From positions 1 through 10,352 of the forward strand of contig CAJUMD010000114.1 in NCBI GenBank assembly GCA_910587275.1: 10,352 nucleotides of DNA. Reading direction: 5' to 3'. Below the pieces are notes generated by a model. That model saw nothing but the letters and a program-made list of their open reading frames with translations, did no database searches and was not told the origin of the DNA. This DNA is from an uncultured Kineothrix sp. GTDB taxonomy: Bacteria; Bacillota; Clostridia; Lachnospirales; Lachnospiraceae. This document shows, piece after piece, positions 1 through 6,367 of this stretch (its first letter is position 1; each line of letters opens with the position of its first letter). The translations under genes and the position numbers were made by a program.

Positions 1-2
1 AT

Positions 3-167
3 CTGTGCCGCTATCTGGCCGACATCAGGCTTTCGAGCATACGGCTTGGCTGGGTTAAAGGCAATCCCCAGGCAGAACATTTTTGGCATAAAAACAATTT
101 TAAGGAAACGGGTATTACATACGACACGGATAACTATACTGTGGTTGTAGCTCAGCGAGTTTTATAA
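3..167 (+). CDS. GNAT-family N-acetyltransferase, C-terminal fragment (cut by window edge)
   Basis: Frame 3 is open from the first base to a TAA at 165-167 and gives 54 residues. The stretch R-L-G-W-V-K-G-N-P-Q-A-E-H-F-W followed by H-K-N-N-F-K-E-T-G matches the end of the GNAT fold, where the 'N..A..FW...GF' element helps hold acetyl-CoA and is followed by the last two strands. GNAT enzymes move an acetyl group from acetyl-CoA to an amine; the substrate cannot be told from this fragment. The start lies to the left of the window. The small membrane protein gene begins 44 bases further on and may share its transcript. The family call is moderately sure, the substrate unknown. Confidence 0.72.
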   Translation: MCRYLADIRLSSIRLGWVKGNPQAEHFWHKNNFKETGITYDTDNYTVVVAQRVL

Positions 168-211
168 ATTCGGGATTTATAAGGTCAAGACTAAATAGGG
201 GACTTATTATT

Positions 212-435
212 ATGAAAAAAATTTTTGTGGCGCAGTGGTAGCTTTAATAGGCGTAATTTATTCAATAGCACTTATGGTACTGGCAACGGTCAATGATGTG
301 TATAGTAATGGACTATCTGGATTATGGGGATTGTTACAAGGGTATGATGTAGAACTTCCGTTTATTATATCTTTAGGTGTTGTTATAGTTGGGATTCTTG
401 TATGTATTTGGGGAGTATTTGAAAAGAAAAAATAA
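212..435 (+). pseudogene. Small two-helix membrane protein, start codon out of frame with body
   Basis: The body is clear from GTG 235 to TAA 435: 66 codons with hydrophobic helices at about residues 3-18 and 43-60, a short loop containing L-S-G-L-W-G-L-L-Q-G-Y-D, and a basic E-K-K-K end. No ribosome site sits in front of GTG 235. A good one (AGGGG, 197-201) lies 10 bases before ATG 212, but that ATG reads MKKIFVAQW and stops at 239. The two frames differ by one base. The mismatch falls just after a run of seven A (215-221). Adding one base there would give an MKK start running straight into the first helix; adding a G near 230 would instead give ...FVAAVVALIG. It may be a true frameshift, a sequencing error, or a site of slippage. 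Function unknown. Confidence 0.6.
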
Positions 436-440
436 TTCAA

Positions 441-601
441 TTCCAGTTTGTTGATGAGTAGTATAACCTATTTTCACTGAAATATTGCCACCCATCGATG
501 GTGTGCAATAAATGTCCTGTCCGAAAATATCCGGCCCTGCCGCAAAGCAGGGCTAATTTCATAGGCTGTGTTTGCTTTATACATATATTGTATTTATTCA
601 T
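441..601. other. Non-coding stretch with a small hairpin
   Basis: No convincing gene is seen here. The longest open frame, on the minus strand, has no family look. A perfect 7-bp inverted repeat, GCCCTGC (534-540) with GCAGGGC (547-553), encloses a 6-base loop. It lacks a T run on either side, so it is a poor terminator. A 10-base palindrome, CCATCGATGG, lies at about 492-501. Either could be a remnant of the element that carries the ssb gene. Confidence 0.45.
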
Positions 602-630
602 TTGACATACGCTATATATTGTGCTAAAAT
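602..630 (+). promoter_or_regulatory. Strong sigma-A-type promoter for ssb
   Basis: TTGACA at 602-607 is a perfect -35 box. It is followed by a 17-base spacer and TAAAAT at 625-630, with an extended TGC just before the -10. Transcription would start near 637 and give a leader of about 150 bases before the ssb ATG at 789. Confidence 0.8.
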
Positions 631-718
631 GTTCCTGTAATTGATTTTTGTGTTTCCCATCGGGATAGATGCACACGCTGTTTATGATTGAAATGAGTGT
701 CAGAAAAACCATGCCGGT

Positions 719-779
719 AAGTGGCAGTTTTTTGGCACTTTTTTTGATGCAACCAAAAATTTTTTCATCAAGAAAGGAG
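719..779 (+). promoter_or_regulatory. Leader hairpins that can hide the ssb ribosome site
   Basis: Bases 738-749 (C, seven T, GATG) can pair with 766-777 (CATCAAGAAAGG) in a 12-bp stem with two G-U pairs and a 16-base loop. The second arm contains the first part of the ssb Shine-Dalgarno AAGGAG (774-779). A competing weak stem, AAGTG 719-723 with CACTT 736-740 followed by five T, uses some of the same bases and looks like a weak terminator. The pairings are read directly from the sequence; the regulatory role is inferred. Confidence 0.4.
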
Positions 780-788
780 AATGAAACT

Positions 789-1214
789 ATGTTTACACAA
801 ATCTCACTCATGGGCAGGGTCACAGCCGACCTTGAAATCCAGACCAGCACCAACGGAACCGATTATATCCAGTTCAATGTGGCGGTCAACAAAGGCTTCG
901 GGGAACAGGAACACCCTAATTTCTACCAGTGCGTCCTGTTTGGGAAAGCTACTGAGCGGATCAGCAAAGCCGGGGTCAAAAAGGGCAGCCTGCTCTTTAT
1001 CACGGGCGACCTTGACCTTGTGGAATTCACCCGCAAAGCCGACAGCTCAAAAGGCATGATCCCCAAGGTCACCGTATACGACTGGAACTATGTCCCGGCA
1101 GGGAAGCGTGCGGAAAGCAGCAACGCCAATACAGGCAGCGGCGCACCTGCCGGCACGGATGACGTATTCATGAACGTGGAAGACTGTGGAGAGAATGGAC
1201 TGCCGTTCAACTGA
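789..1214 (+). CDS. ssb: Single-stranded DNA-binding protein, mobile-element type
   Basis: 141 residues. Binds single-stranded DNA during replication, repair or conjugative transfer. The OB fold covers about residues 2-105: an opening with I-S-L-M-G-R-V-T-A-D-L-E, then F-N-V-A-V-N-K, N-F-Y-Q-C-V-L-F-G-K-A-T-E-R and K-K-G-S-L-L-F-I-T-G-D-L, which are the usual SSB strand signatures. A short flexible linker (S-N-A-N-T-G-S-G-A-P-A-G) leads to an acidic tail ending E-N-G-L-P-F-N, close to the D-D-x-P-F tip that recruits partner proteins. ATG 789 was chosen because AAGGAG lies 10 bases before it; the frame stays open upstream to 669, but that part has no SSB character. Its own promoter is at 602-630 and its terminator at 1253-1291. 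The Y-Q-C-V-L-F-G-K-A-T-E version is, from memory, typical of Firmicutes ICEs rather than of the housekeeping SSB, so this is probably an element-borne copy. Confidence 0.88.
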   Translation: MFTQISLMGRVTADLEIQTSTNGTDYIQFNVAVNKGFGEQEHPNFYQCVLFGKATERISKAGVKKGSLLFITGDLDLVEFTRKADSSKGMIPKVTVYDWNYVPAGKRAESSNANTGSGAPAGTDDVFMNVEDCGENGLPFN

Positions 1215-1252
1215 TGCTTTGGCACAGCTGGCGGTACAAGAGGAATTGCAGC

Positions 1253-1291
1253 GGAGGAATAAATCCCCCGGATGTGATTCCTCCTTTTTTA
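1253..1291 (+). terminator. Rho-independent terminator after ssb
   Basis: GGAGGAAT (1253-1260) pairs perfectly with ATTCCTCC (1277-1284) across a 16-base loop and is followed at once by six T (1285-1290). It lies 39 bases after the ssb stop and before the next small gene, so it may end or attenuate the transcript. Confidence 0.75.
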
Positions 1292-1320
1292 TTTTACTAG
1301 GAAAGGAATGAAAAAACCAA

Positions 1321-1581
1321 ATGAGAAAAAACGTATTTTCCAGCAGCATCAAGATCCTGATCGTCTCCCTGCTCCTTATGGCCGTCTTCTTCCAGAAGGA
1401 ACGCTCCCAGAAGCTGATGGTGCTTGCCGTCATCCTCTGGATCGCCATAACTGCCGGAATATTTCTGTTCCGGAAGTCAGGGAAAATGGCAAAGAGGTTC
1501 GACGCCTTTCTTGCCTCCTTAAAACAGGCAGGCAAAACGGTAAAGACAGCTGCAGAATCACCGGCAGAGGCAGGCACGTAA
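1321..1581 (+). CDS. Small two-helix membrane protein of mobile-element type
   Basis: 86 residues. A short basic start (M-R-K-N) is followed by a hydrophobic helix at about residues 10-24 (I-K-I-L-I-V-S-L-L-L-M-A-V-F-F), a charged turn (Q-K-E-R-S-Q-K) and a second helix at about 32-50. The tail is basic and probably cytoplasmic, with K-S-G-K-M-A-K-R-F and K-Q-A-G-K-T-V-K-T. The ATG at 1321 has AGGAAAGGA 13 bases ahead. An overlapping frame from ATG 1308 has its ribosome site too close and gives an arginine/proline-rich product typical of a shadow frame. It sits next to an ICE-type ssb, where small helper membrane proteins are common, but no exact family can be named. Ten bases after its stop the sequence changes abruptly to the ABC exporter remnant. 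Confidence 0.65.
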   Translation: MRKNVFSSSIKILIVSLLLMAVFFQKERSQKLMVLAVILWIAITAGIFLFRKSGKMAKRFDAFLASLKQAGKTVKTAAESPAEAGT

Positions 1582-1592
1582 CCGGACGCTGA

Positions 1593-2567
1593 ATATATGT
1601 CTTTGCGGGGACGCTTGCCTGTGTGGGAATTATCAGCATCGGCAATGTGGTTACCTATGCTGCCAGCATCTTAAAATTCACGGATGCGGTGGGCAGAATG
1701 GCAATCCTGTTAAACCGCCTGAAAGGTTATGCGGTTTTTGCAGGGGACTATGTGGAGTACATGAACCTGCCGCAGCGTAAGCATGAGGGAGCCATCCCGG
1801 TGGAAAAGCGCAGGGACGGGAAATTCAGCGTGGAATTTGACCATGTCTCCTTCCGCTATCCGGGCAGCGAAACCTATGTGCTGAAAGATTTGAACTTAAA
1901 ATTTGAAATCGGGGAGAAAATGGTAATTGTGGGGAAAAACGGTTCCGGTAAAACCACATTTATAAAATTGCTTTGCCGCCTGTATGACGTAACGGAGGGC
2001 TGTATCAAAGTAAACGGCATCGATATCCGCAAATACGATTACGCCGAATACTGCGGCCTGTTTGCCGTGGTATTCCAGGATTTCCAGGTTTTTTCTTTCC
2101 CGTTGGGGGAAAATGTGGCGTCAGGCAGTGACGTGGATGCAAAACGCGCCGAAGAAGCCCTGGAACGGGCGGGACTCGGCGACCGTTACCGCCGGCTGCC
2201 GGAAGGACTCCGCACCAGTATCGGAAAGGAATTTGAGGAAAACGGCGTGACTTTTTCCGGCGGGGAAAAGCAGAAAACGGCAATAGCCAGGGCAATATAC
2301 AAAGACGCTCCTTTCGTCATCATGGACGAACCCACCGCCGCTTTAGATCCGGAATCCGAGTGTGAAGTATATGCCGGATTTGACAAAATGGTAGGGAATA
2401 AAACATCCATTTACATTTCCCACCGTTTGGCATCCTGCCGCTTCTGCCAGGACATCCTGGTATTTGACCAGGGAAAAGTAATACAGCGCGGCAGTCATGA
2501 AGAACTGGAACACCAAACCGGCCTCTACCGGGAACTGTGGGAAGCCCAGGCACAATATTATGCGTAA
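1593..2567 (+). pseudogene. 5'-truncated ABC exporter; ATP-binding domain intact
   Basis: The frame opens at 1593, right after an in-frame TGA at 1590-1592, and begins I-Y-V-F-A-G-T-L-A-C-V-G-I-I-S-I-G-N-V-V-T-Y. This is the last transmembrane stretch of a fused permease-ATPase exporter, so some 250 or more residues of membrane domain are missing. The first usable start is GTG 1623, with a poor GGGGAC 10 bases ahead, giving 314 residues. Numbered from there, the ATPase domain is complete: Walker A G-K-N-G-S-G-K-T (104-111), Q-loop F-Q-D-F (Q152), signature F-S-G-G-E-K-Q (211-217), Walker B F-V-I-M-D-E (231-236), D-loop A-L-D, and H-loop S-H-R (H267). Full exporters of this kind move peptides or lipids as dimers. 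This remnant cannot span the membrane and is probably dead or only expressed as a soluble ATPase. The absence of internal stops suggests recent loss. Confidence 0.75.
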
Positions 2568-2625
2568 AAATTATCAATACAACCTCTGAAATGCCCGCTC
2601 CTGCTCATGGGAGTCCCTTAAAAAC

Positions 2626-2639
2626 CGGTAATCTTACCG
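2626..2639. repeat. Small perfect inverted repeat
   Basis: CGGTAA (2626-2631) and TTACCG (2634-2639) form a perfect 6-bp inverted repeat around TC. It contains CTTAC, the same half-site seen in the promoter region before the BceA-like gene. It lies between convergent genes, so a regulatory role is doubtful. Confidence 0.3.
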
Positions 2640-2649
2640 CCTAAGGCAA

Positions 2650-2693
2650 AGGGGTCTTTGCAAAACAGGGTTTCCCGTTTTGCAAAGACCCCT
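2650..2693. terminator. Long perfect inverted repeat, likely bidirectional terminator
   Basis: AGGGGTCTTTGCAAAAC (2650-2666) is the exact reverse complement of GTTTTGCAAAGACCCCT (2677-2693). The centre adds GGG/CCC around TTT, giving about 20 paired bases with one bulged A. On the minus strand the stem is followed by TTTGCC. On the plus strand a T-rich stretch follows only after GACGGGCGCG. It lies 82 bases after the ABC remnant and 17 bases after the hemerythrin stop, so it fits a shared terminator between convergent genes. Confidence 0.75.
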
Positions 2694-2710
2694 GACGGGC
2701 GCGTTTCTCT

Positions 2711-3112
2711 TTATTTCTTCACCAATGCCATATCCACCCGTAAAATATGGTTAATCAACCAATCCACCAGAAAATCCAAAATTTCCTGTACGGTTTCATC
2801 CTGTTCATCATAATCTTCCGACATGGAAACCAAATCGATTTCCGAAAGCCGGTCTTCAAACTGGCGGTGCTGTGCCGCATGCTGGGTTATGTAAGGGTAG
2901 TCGATACTTTTTTGGTATTCTTCTTCGTGGGCAAAATGTGTCCTCGTATAGTTAATCAATTCGGAAATGAGTTCTACAATTTTGTCCGACTTATCCACCA
3001 AAAGGCTGTCGTACAGCAGTTCGTGGGTTTCCTGCGCCAGCTCAAACAGTCTGGTGTGCTCCCGGTCAATAAAGTCAACCCCCGTGTAATATTCCGGTTT
3101 CATCTGATACAT
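2711..3112 (-). CDS. Bacteriohemerythrin, single-domain di-iron oxygen-binding protein
   Basis: 133 residues, the usual length for a stand-alone bacterial hemerythrin. All seven iron ligands of the family can be placed with correct spacing: H19 (D-R-E-H-T), H59 and E63 (H-F-A-H-E), H78 and H82 (H-A-A-Q-H), H122 and D127 (H-I-L-R-V-D). The opening G-V-D-F-I-D-R-E-H is the classic first-helix motif. The fold is a cytoplasmic four-helix bundle that binds O2 reversibly at a di-iron site. In anaerobes it is thought to buffer or sense oxygen or to store iron. The ATG at 3112 has GGAGGA (3118-3123 on the minus strand) five bases ahead. A candidate promoter is at 3219-3247. It is convergent with the ABC remnant and divergent from the carboxypeptidase gene, so it seems to be its own unit. 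Confidence 0.93.
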   Translation of the reverse strand: MYQMKPEYYTGVDFIDREHTRLFELAQETHELLYDSLLVDKSDKIVELISELINYTRTHFAHEEEYQKSIDYPYITQHAAQHRQFEDRLSEIDLVSMSEDYDEQDETVQEILDFLVDWLINHILRVDMALVKK

Positions 3113-3218
3113 ACAAATCCTCCATTCCTGTCCGTTTGGTTTGTACGGGCATAAACAAATATTTTGTAAGGCTGGTAACGGACAGTCCGCAGTGTAGCGC
3201 CGTCACAGCCACAGTTTA

Positions 3219-3247
3219 ATATTACCGCCTTTTGCCAGCGGAATCAA
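3219..3247 (-). promoter_or_regulatory. Candidate promoter for hemerythrin
   Basis: Reading the minus strand, TTGATT (3242-3247) is followed by exactly 17 bases and then TAATAT (3219-3224). Transcription would start near 3212, leaving a leader of about 100 bases. A near-palindrome CGGACaGTCCG sits in that leader at about 3179-3189. Confidence 0.5.
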
Positions 3248-3327
3248 GACCCTTGTAAAATCATTTTTTATTATCCGTGTTTTCAATTTCCGTGCTTTTA
3301 ATTTCCGCGTTTTCTTTGGAAAAGGCG

Positions 3328-3356
3328 TTGCGCTACATTTTTCACCATGCTATAAT
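3328..3356 (+). promoter_or_regulatory. Promoter for the carboxypeptidase / two-component operon
   Basis: TTGCGC (3328-3333), a 17-base spacer and a perfect TATAAT (3351-3356) with an extended TGC just before it. The predicted transcript starts near 3363 and would cover the carboxypeptidase, regulator and kinase genes, whose gaps are only 17 and 25 bases. The region 3113-3446 holds this promoter and the hemerythrin promoter back to back and no other clear gene. Confidence 0.7.
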
Positions 3357-3446
3357 CAGACCACGGTATCAAGGTTGGAAAGCATTCATAACCGGAGAAA
3401 ATGGCAGGGAGTGGTGGTCGTGGGAGAACAGTACGATGAGGAAGGG

Positions 3447-4598
3447 ATGCGCAGGGTAGCGTGGGCGCACAGGAAAGAAAGAATGCGGAAGCAAAAGCGG
3501 AAACAAATGCTGTTTCGCAGACTGGCGAAAGTGGCCGGTGCGGTAGCTGCCGTTTTGGTTCTTGTGCTGGTGGTGAAAGGAATGATGCACGGGGAAAAGC
3601 CCGTGGAAGATAAACACGGCACCGGTAGCGCGGGTACCAGCAGCACTTCCCCGCTGGCTACGCTGGAAAACCTGTACGGGGAGATGGAGCAGACGCAGAA
3701 GGCGCAGGAAGGGAACGGTGCGGATGTCCAGGGGCAGGATGGGGAGATACCGGAAGACGGTAATCCTGCCGGGACTGCCGGTGTGTCAGGCAGGTATGAG
3801 ACATCGGGGAACACGGCGGCTCCGCCGGATGGTGTAATCAGTGCATATGTGATTTTCGTGGATATCGATGGCGGGGAGATTTTGGTACGGAGGGAAGAAA
3901 AGACCCGTATGAATCCCGCATCCATGACCAAAATCTTGACCTTGCTGGTTGCCGCGGAACATATTGATAATTTGGATGATACGTATACGATAACAAGTGA
4001 TATTATGGATTACTGCCTGTTAAATGACTGCAGTACGGCAGGATTTGAAAGAGGGGATACCGTAACGATAAGAGATCTGCTCTATGGGACAATCCTGCCA
4101 TCCGGTGCGGAAGCGGCGCTTGGACTCGCCAATTATGTATCGGGTTCCCAGGAGGATTTTGTGAAACTGATGAACGAACGGCTGGAAGAAATGGGACTTT
4201 CGGAAACCACGCACTTTACTAATTGCGTAGGGGTTTATGATGCAAATCATTACAGTACGGCTTATGATATGGCGGTGATTATGGAACATGTGCTTGCCAA
4301 TGAGCTTTGCCGTGAAGTGATGTCCGCGCGTACTTATACGACCGGAAGTACTGCAAGGCACCCGGAGGGGATTGAACTTTCCAACTGGTTTATACGCCGT
4401 ATTGAGGACAAAGACGTGGGAAACGGGAAAGTAACCTGTGCCAAAACCGGTTATGTGGTACAGGCGAAACAATGTGCCGTCAGCTATGGCGAAGGCGGCA
4501 GCGGGAAAAGGTATATCTGCGTGACCGCAGGGGCGGAAGGCGGCAGGTTTACTTCTGTTGGTGAACACGCGAAAATTTATGTAAAGTTTATGAAGTAA
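3447..4598 (+). CDS. Membrane-anchored D-alanyl-D-alanine carboxypeptidase-like protein (S11 family)
   Basis: 383 residues from ATG 3447. Such enzymes remove the last D-alanine from peptidoglycan pentapeptides outside the membrane. A very basic start (R-K-E-R-M-R-K-Q-K-R-K) precedes one hydrophobic helix at about 28-43. Then comes a low-complexity Gly/Glu/Gln/Thr linker to about 128 and the catalytic domain. The S-x-x-K motif is S159-M-T-K162 (in N-P-A-S-M-T-K-I-L-T) and K-T-G is 333-335. The second motif, normally S-x-N, reads S219-G-A221, so the usual asparagine is absent. The PBP5-type C-terminal beta domain and amphipathic tail are missing; the N-terminal helix serves as anchor instead. 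The start was chosen for GAGGAAGGG just upstream. GTG 3420 (AGGGAG 8 bases ahead) and TTG 3375 are in-frame alternatives that add 9 or 24 residues. First gene of the unit with the BceRS-like pair, suggesting a role in cell-wall antibiotic response. Confidence 0.87.
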   Translation: MRRVAWAHRKERMRKQKRKQMLFRRLAKVAGAVAAVLVLVLVVKGMMHGEKPVEDKHGTGSAGTSSTSPLATLENLYGEMEQTQKAQEGNGADVQGQDGEIPEDGNPAGTAGVSGRYETSGNTAAPPDGVISAYVIFVDIDGGEILVRREEKTRMNPASMTKILTLLVAAEHIDNLDDTYTITSDIMDYCLLNDCSTAGFERGDTVTIRDLLYGTILPSGAEAALGLANYVSGSQEDFVKLMNERLEEMGLSETTHFTNCVGVYDANHYSTAYDMAVIMEHVLANELCREVMSARTYTTGSTARHPEGIELSNWFIRRIEDKDVGNGKVTCAKTGYVVQAKQCAVSYGEGGSGKRYICVTAGAEGGRFTSVGEHAKIYVKFMK

Positions 4599-4615
4599 CG
4601 GGGTACGGTTTAAAA

Positions 4616-5296
4616 ATGGCATATAAAATTTTGGTGGTGGAGGATGACGAAACCATAGCGGGCGAAATCTGCAGACATTTGGAAAAATGGAATTACGGGG
4701 TGGAGACAGTTACCGATTTTACCGATGTACTGGAGGTGTTCGGACGTTTCCAGCCCCAGCTTGTGCTGATGGATATCGGGCTGCCTTTTTATAACGGTTA
4801 TTACTGGTGCGGGGAAATCAGGAAGATATCGCAGGTACCGGTGATTTTCATTTCTTCCGCTTCGGACAATATGAATATCATCATGGCGGTAAACATGGGC
4901 GGGGACGATTTTATTGCGAAGCCTTTTGAACTGGAAGTACTGGCGGCAAAGATACAGGCGGTGCTCAGGCGTACTTATGCCTTCCAAAACCAGACGGCGC
5001 TGTTGGAATATCGGGGAATCATATTGAACCTGTCGGATATGTCGCTGGATTTCCGGGGCGGACGTGTGGAGCTGTCCAAAAATGAATTCCGCATTTTGCA
5101 GCTATTGTTTGAATACGGGGGGAGGACGGTGTCCAGGGATAGCATGATGAAAAAGCTTTGGGACGAAGAATGTTTTGTGGATGACAATACACTTACCGTA
5201 AACATGAACCGGCTGAGGAAGAAGCTGGAAGGCGTGGGAATCCATGACCTGATTTTAACAAAAAAAGGGGTCGGATACCAGTTGGGCGGCAGGTAA
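4616..5296 (+). CDS. BceR-like response regulator, OmpR/PhoB family
   Basis: 226 residues. Receiver domain at about 1-120: acidic pair D10-D11 after I-L-V-V-E, phosphorylated D53 in L-M-D-I-G-L-P, S80/S81 in I-F-I-S-S-A-S, and K102 in A-K-P-F-E. A winged-helix DNA-binding domain fills about 127-226, with S-K-N-E-F-R-I-L-Q-L-L, a D-D-N-T-L-T-V-N-M-N-R-L-R-K-K-L recognition region and the closing K-K-G-V-G-Y wing. The W-C-G-E-I-R-K and V-P-V-I-F-I-S-S stretches closely recall B. subtilis BceR, the regulator of peptide-antibiotic ABC transporters. It starts 17 bases after the carboxypeptidase stop with a weak GGGGTACGG ribosome site. Likely target: the GTAAG repeats at 6368-6404. Confidence 0.93.
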   Translation: MAYKILVVEDDETIAGEICRHLEKWNYGVETVTDFTDVLEVFGRFQPQLVLMDIGLPFYNGYYWCGEIRKISQVPVIFISSASDNMNIIMAVNMGGDDFIAKPFELEVLAAKIQAVLRRTYAFQNQTALLEYRGIILNLSDMSLDFRGGRVELSKNEFRILQLLFEYGGRTVSRDSMMKKLWDEECFVDDNTLTVNMNRLRKKLEGVGIHDLILTKKGVGYQLGGR

Positions 5297-5321
5297 AGAA
5301 GGTATGCATGGGAGATAGAAA

Positions 5322-6356
5322 ATGACGGCTTATGTACTGGCATATATAAAGGAAAAGAAAATATGGCTGCTTCTGCTGGCAGGTATGGCGGCGGTATATT
5401 TGGCGGTGGCAGGCTTGTACGGATATGACGGCGTGGTGGGCAATATGCTGTATGCGGCGTGGATATCCTTCTTTTTTATTGCGGTGGGATGTCTTTTTGA
5501 TTTTTTAGGCTTCCGCGGCAGATGCCAAAAGCTGCAGGAAGCGTTGGACGGAGGGACGCAGGGGGATTACCGGCTGCCGGTTCCAAAAGGGCTTGTGGAG
5601 CGGATGTACCAGGAATTGCTCTGTGAATCGGTATGGGAAAGGCACCGGTTGGTTTCGGAACTGGACGGGAAACAGGCGGACATGGCGGATTATTATACCA
5701 TGTGGATTCATCAGGTGAAAACGCCTATTGCAGCGCTCCGCCTGCTTCAGCAGCGGACGGAGGAATATGGGGAAGAAAAAGGGAACCGCAGGCAGTCCGC
5801 GGAGGAACTGTTTAAAATTGAACAGTATGCGGAGATGGCGCTTCATTATGCAAGGCTGGACAGCATATCCTCGGATATGCTGCTTAAGAGGTATGACATA
5901 GGTGTCATTATCAGGCGGGCGGTGAAGAAATATGCGGTGCTTTTTATCGGGAGCGGGTTGGAGTTTTCCATGGGGGACATTGCCTGTGAAGCGGTGACGG
6001 ATGAAAAATGGCTGGGGTTTGTGATGGAGCAGCTTCTTGCCAATGCATTAAAATACACAAAAGAAGGCTGCATACGGATTTACGGTGCGGACAGCGCAGG
6101 AAATCCCTGCGGGGATCGGGCGGTGGAGTATATTGCAGTGGAGGATACGGGAATCGGAATCCGGGCGGAGGACCTGCCCCGTATTTTTGAGCGGGGTTTT
6201 ACCGGGTACAACGGAAGGATGGACCGGAAGTCCACGGGAATCGGACTTTATCTATGCCGGAGCATTATGGACAGACTGGGTCATACGGTAAACGTGGAAT
6301 CGGAGGAAGGGAAGGGGACGAAGGTGATTCTGGGGTTTGGGCAGGAGAAGGGATAA
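5322..6356 (+). CDS. BceS-like intramembrane-sensing histidine kinase
   Basis: 344 residues. Two membrane helices near the start (about 14-32 and 41-63) are joined by a loop of under ten residues (Y-G-Y-D-G-V-V-G), the mark of intramembrane-sensing kinases that have no sensor domain and take their signal from a partner transporter. The phosphorylated histidine is H130 in M-W-I-H-Q-V-K-T-P-I-A-A. The ATPase part shows the N box (Q-L-L-A-N-A-L-K-Y, N241), D275-T-G-I-G-I, the F box I-F-E-R-G-F-T-G and S-T-G-I-G-L-Y (304-310). The ATG has GGGAGA about 7 bases ahead and lies 25 bases after the regulator stop, so the two are co-transcribed. Known Bce kinases form a complex with the BceAB transporter; the matching genes follow directly. 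Confidence 0.93.
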   Translation: MTAYVLAYIKEKKIWLLLLAGMAAVYLAVAGLYGYDGVVGNMLYAAWISFFFIAVGCLFDFLGFRGRCQKLQEALDGGTQGDYRLPVPKGLVERMYQELLCESVWERHRLVSELDGKQADMADYYTMWIHQVKTPIAALRLLQQRTEEYGEEKGNRRQSAEELFKIEQYAEMALHYARLDSISSDMLLKRYDIGVIIRRAVKKYAVLFIGSGLEFSMGDIACEAVTDEKWLGFVMEQLLANALKYTKEGCIRIYGADSAGNPCGDRAVEYIAVEDTGIGIRAEDLPRIFERGFTGYNGRMDRKSTGIGLYLCRSIMDRLGHTVNVESEEGKGTKVILGFGQEKG

Positions 6357-6367
6357 AATACGGCAAT

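Noticed and set aside
534..553. GCCCTGC/GCAGGGC hairpin as a terminator of the upstream small gene
   Set aside because: No T run follows on either strand and it is about 100 bases from the gene end, so it is kept only as a structural note.
437..853. 138-residue open frame on the minus strand before ssb
   Set aside because: It runs antisense through the ssb promoter and leader, has no ribosome site and no recognisable family features.
1308..1592. 94-residue plus-strand frame overlapping the small membrane protein gene
   Set aside because: Its ribosome site is too close to the ATG and the product is Arg/Pro-rich, while the frame from 1321 gives two clean membrane helices.
2005..2295. Arg/Pro-rich frames opposite the ABC ATPase remnant
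   Set aside because: Typical shadows of a G+C-richer coding strand, without ribosome sites or domains.
2626..2639. CGGTAA-TC-TTACCG as a binding site of the BceR-like regulator
   Set aside because: It shares only CTTAC with the sites at 6368-6404, has no partner at helical spacing and no promoter next to it.
2747..3154. 135-residue plus-strand frame with hydrophobic stretches
   Set aside because: It is the antisense shadow of the hemerythrin gene, which has all its metal ligands.
3375..3446. TTG start that would lengthen the carboxypeptidase by 24 residues
   Set aside because: It lies about 12 bases after the predicted transcript start without a clear ribosome site; ATG 3447 or GTG 3420 fit better.
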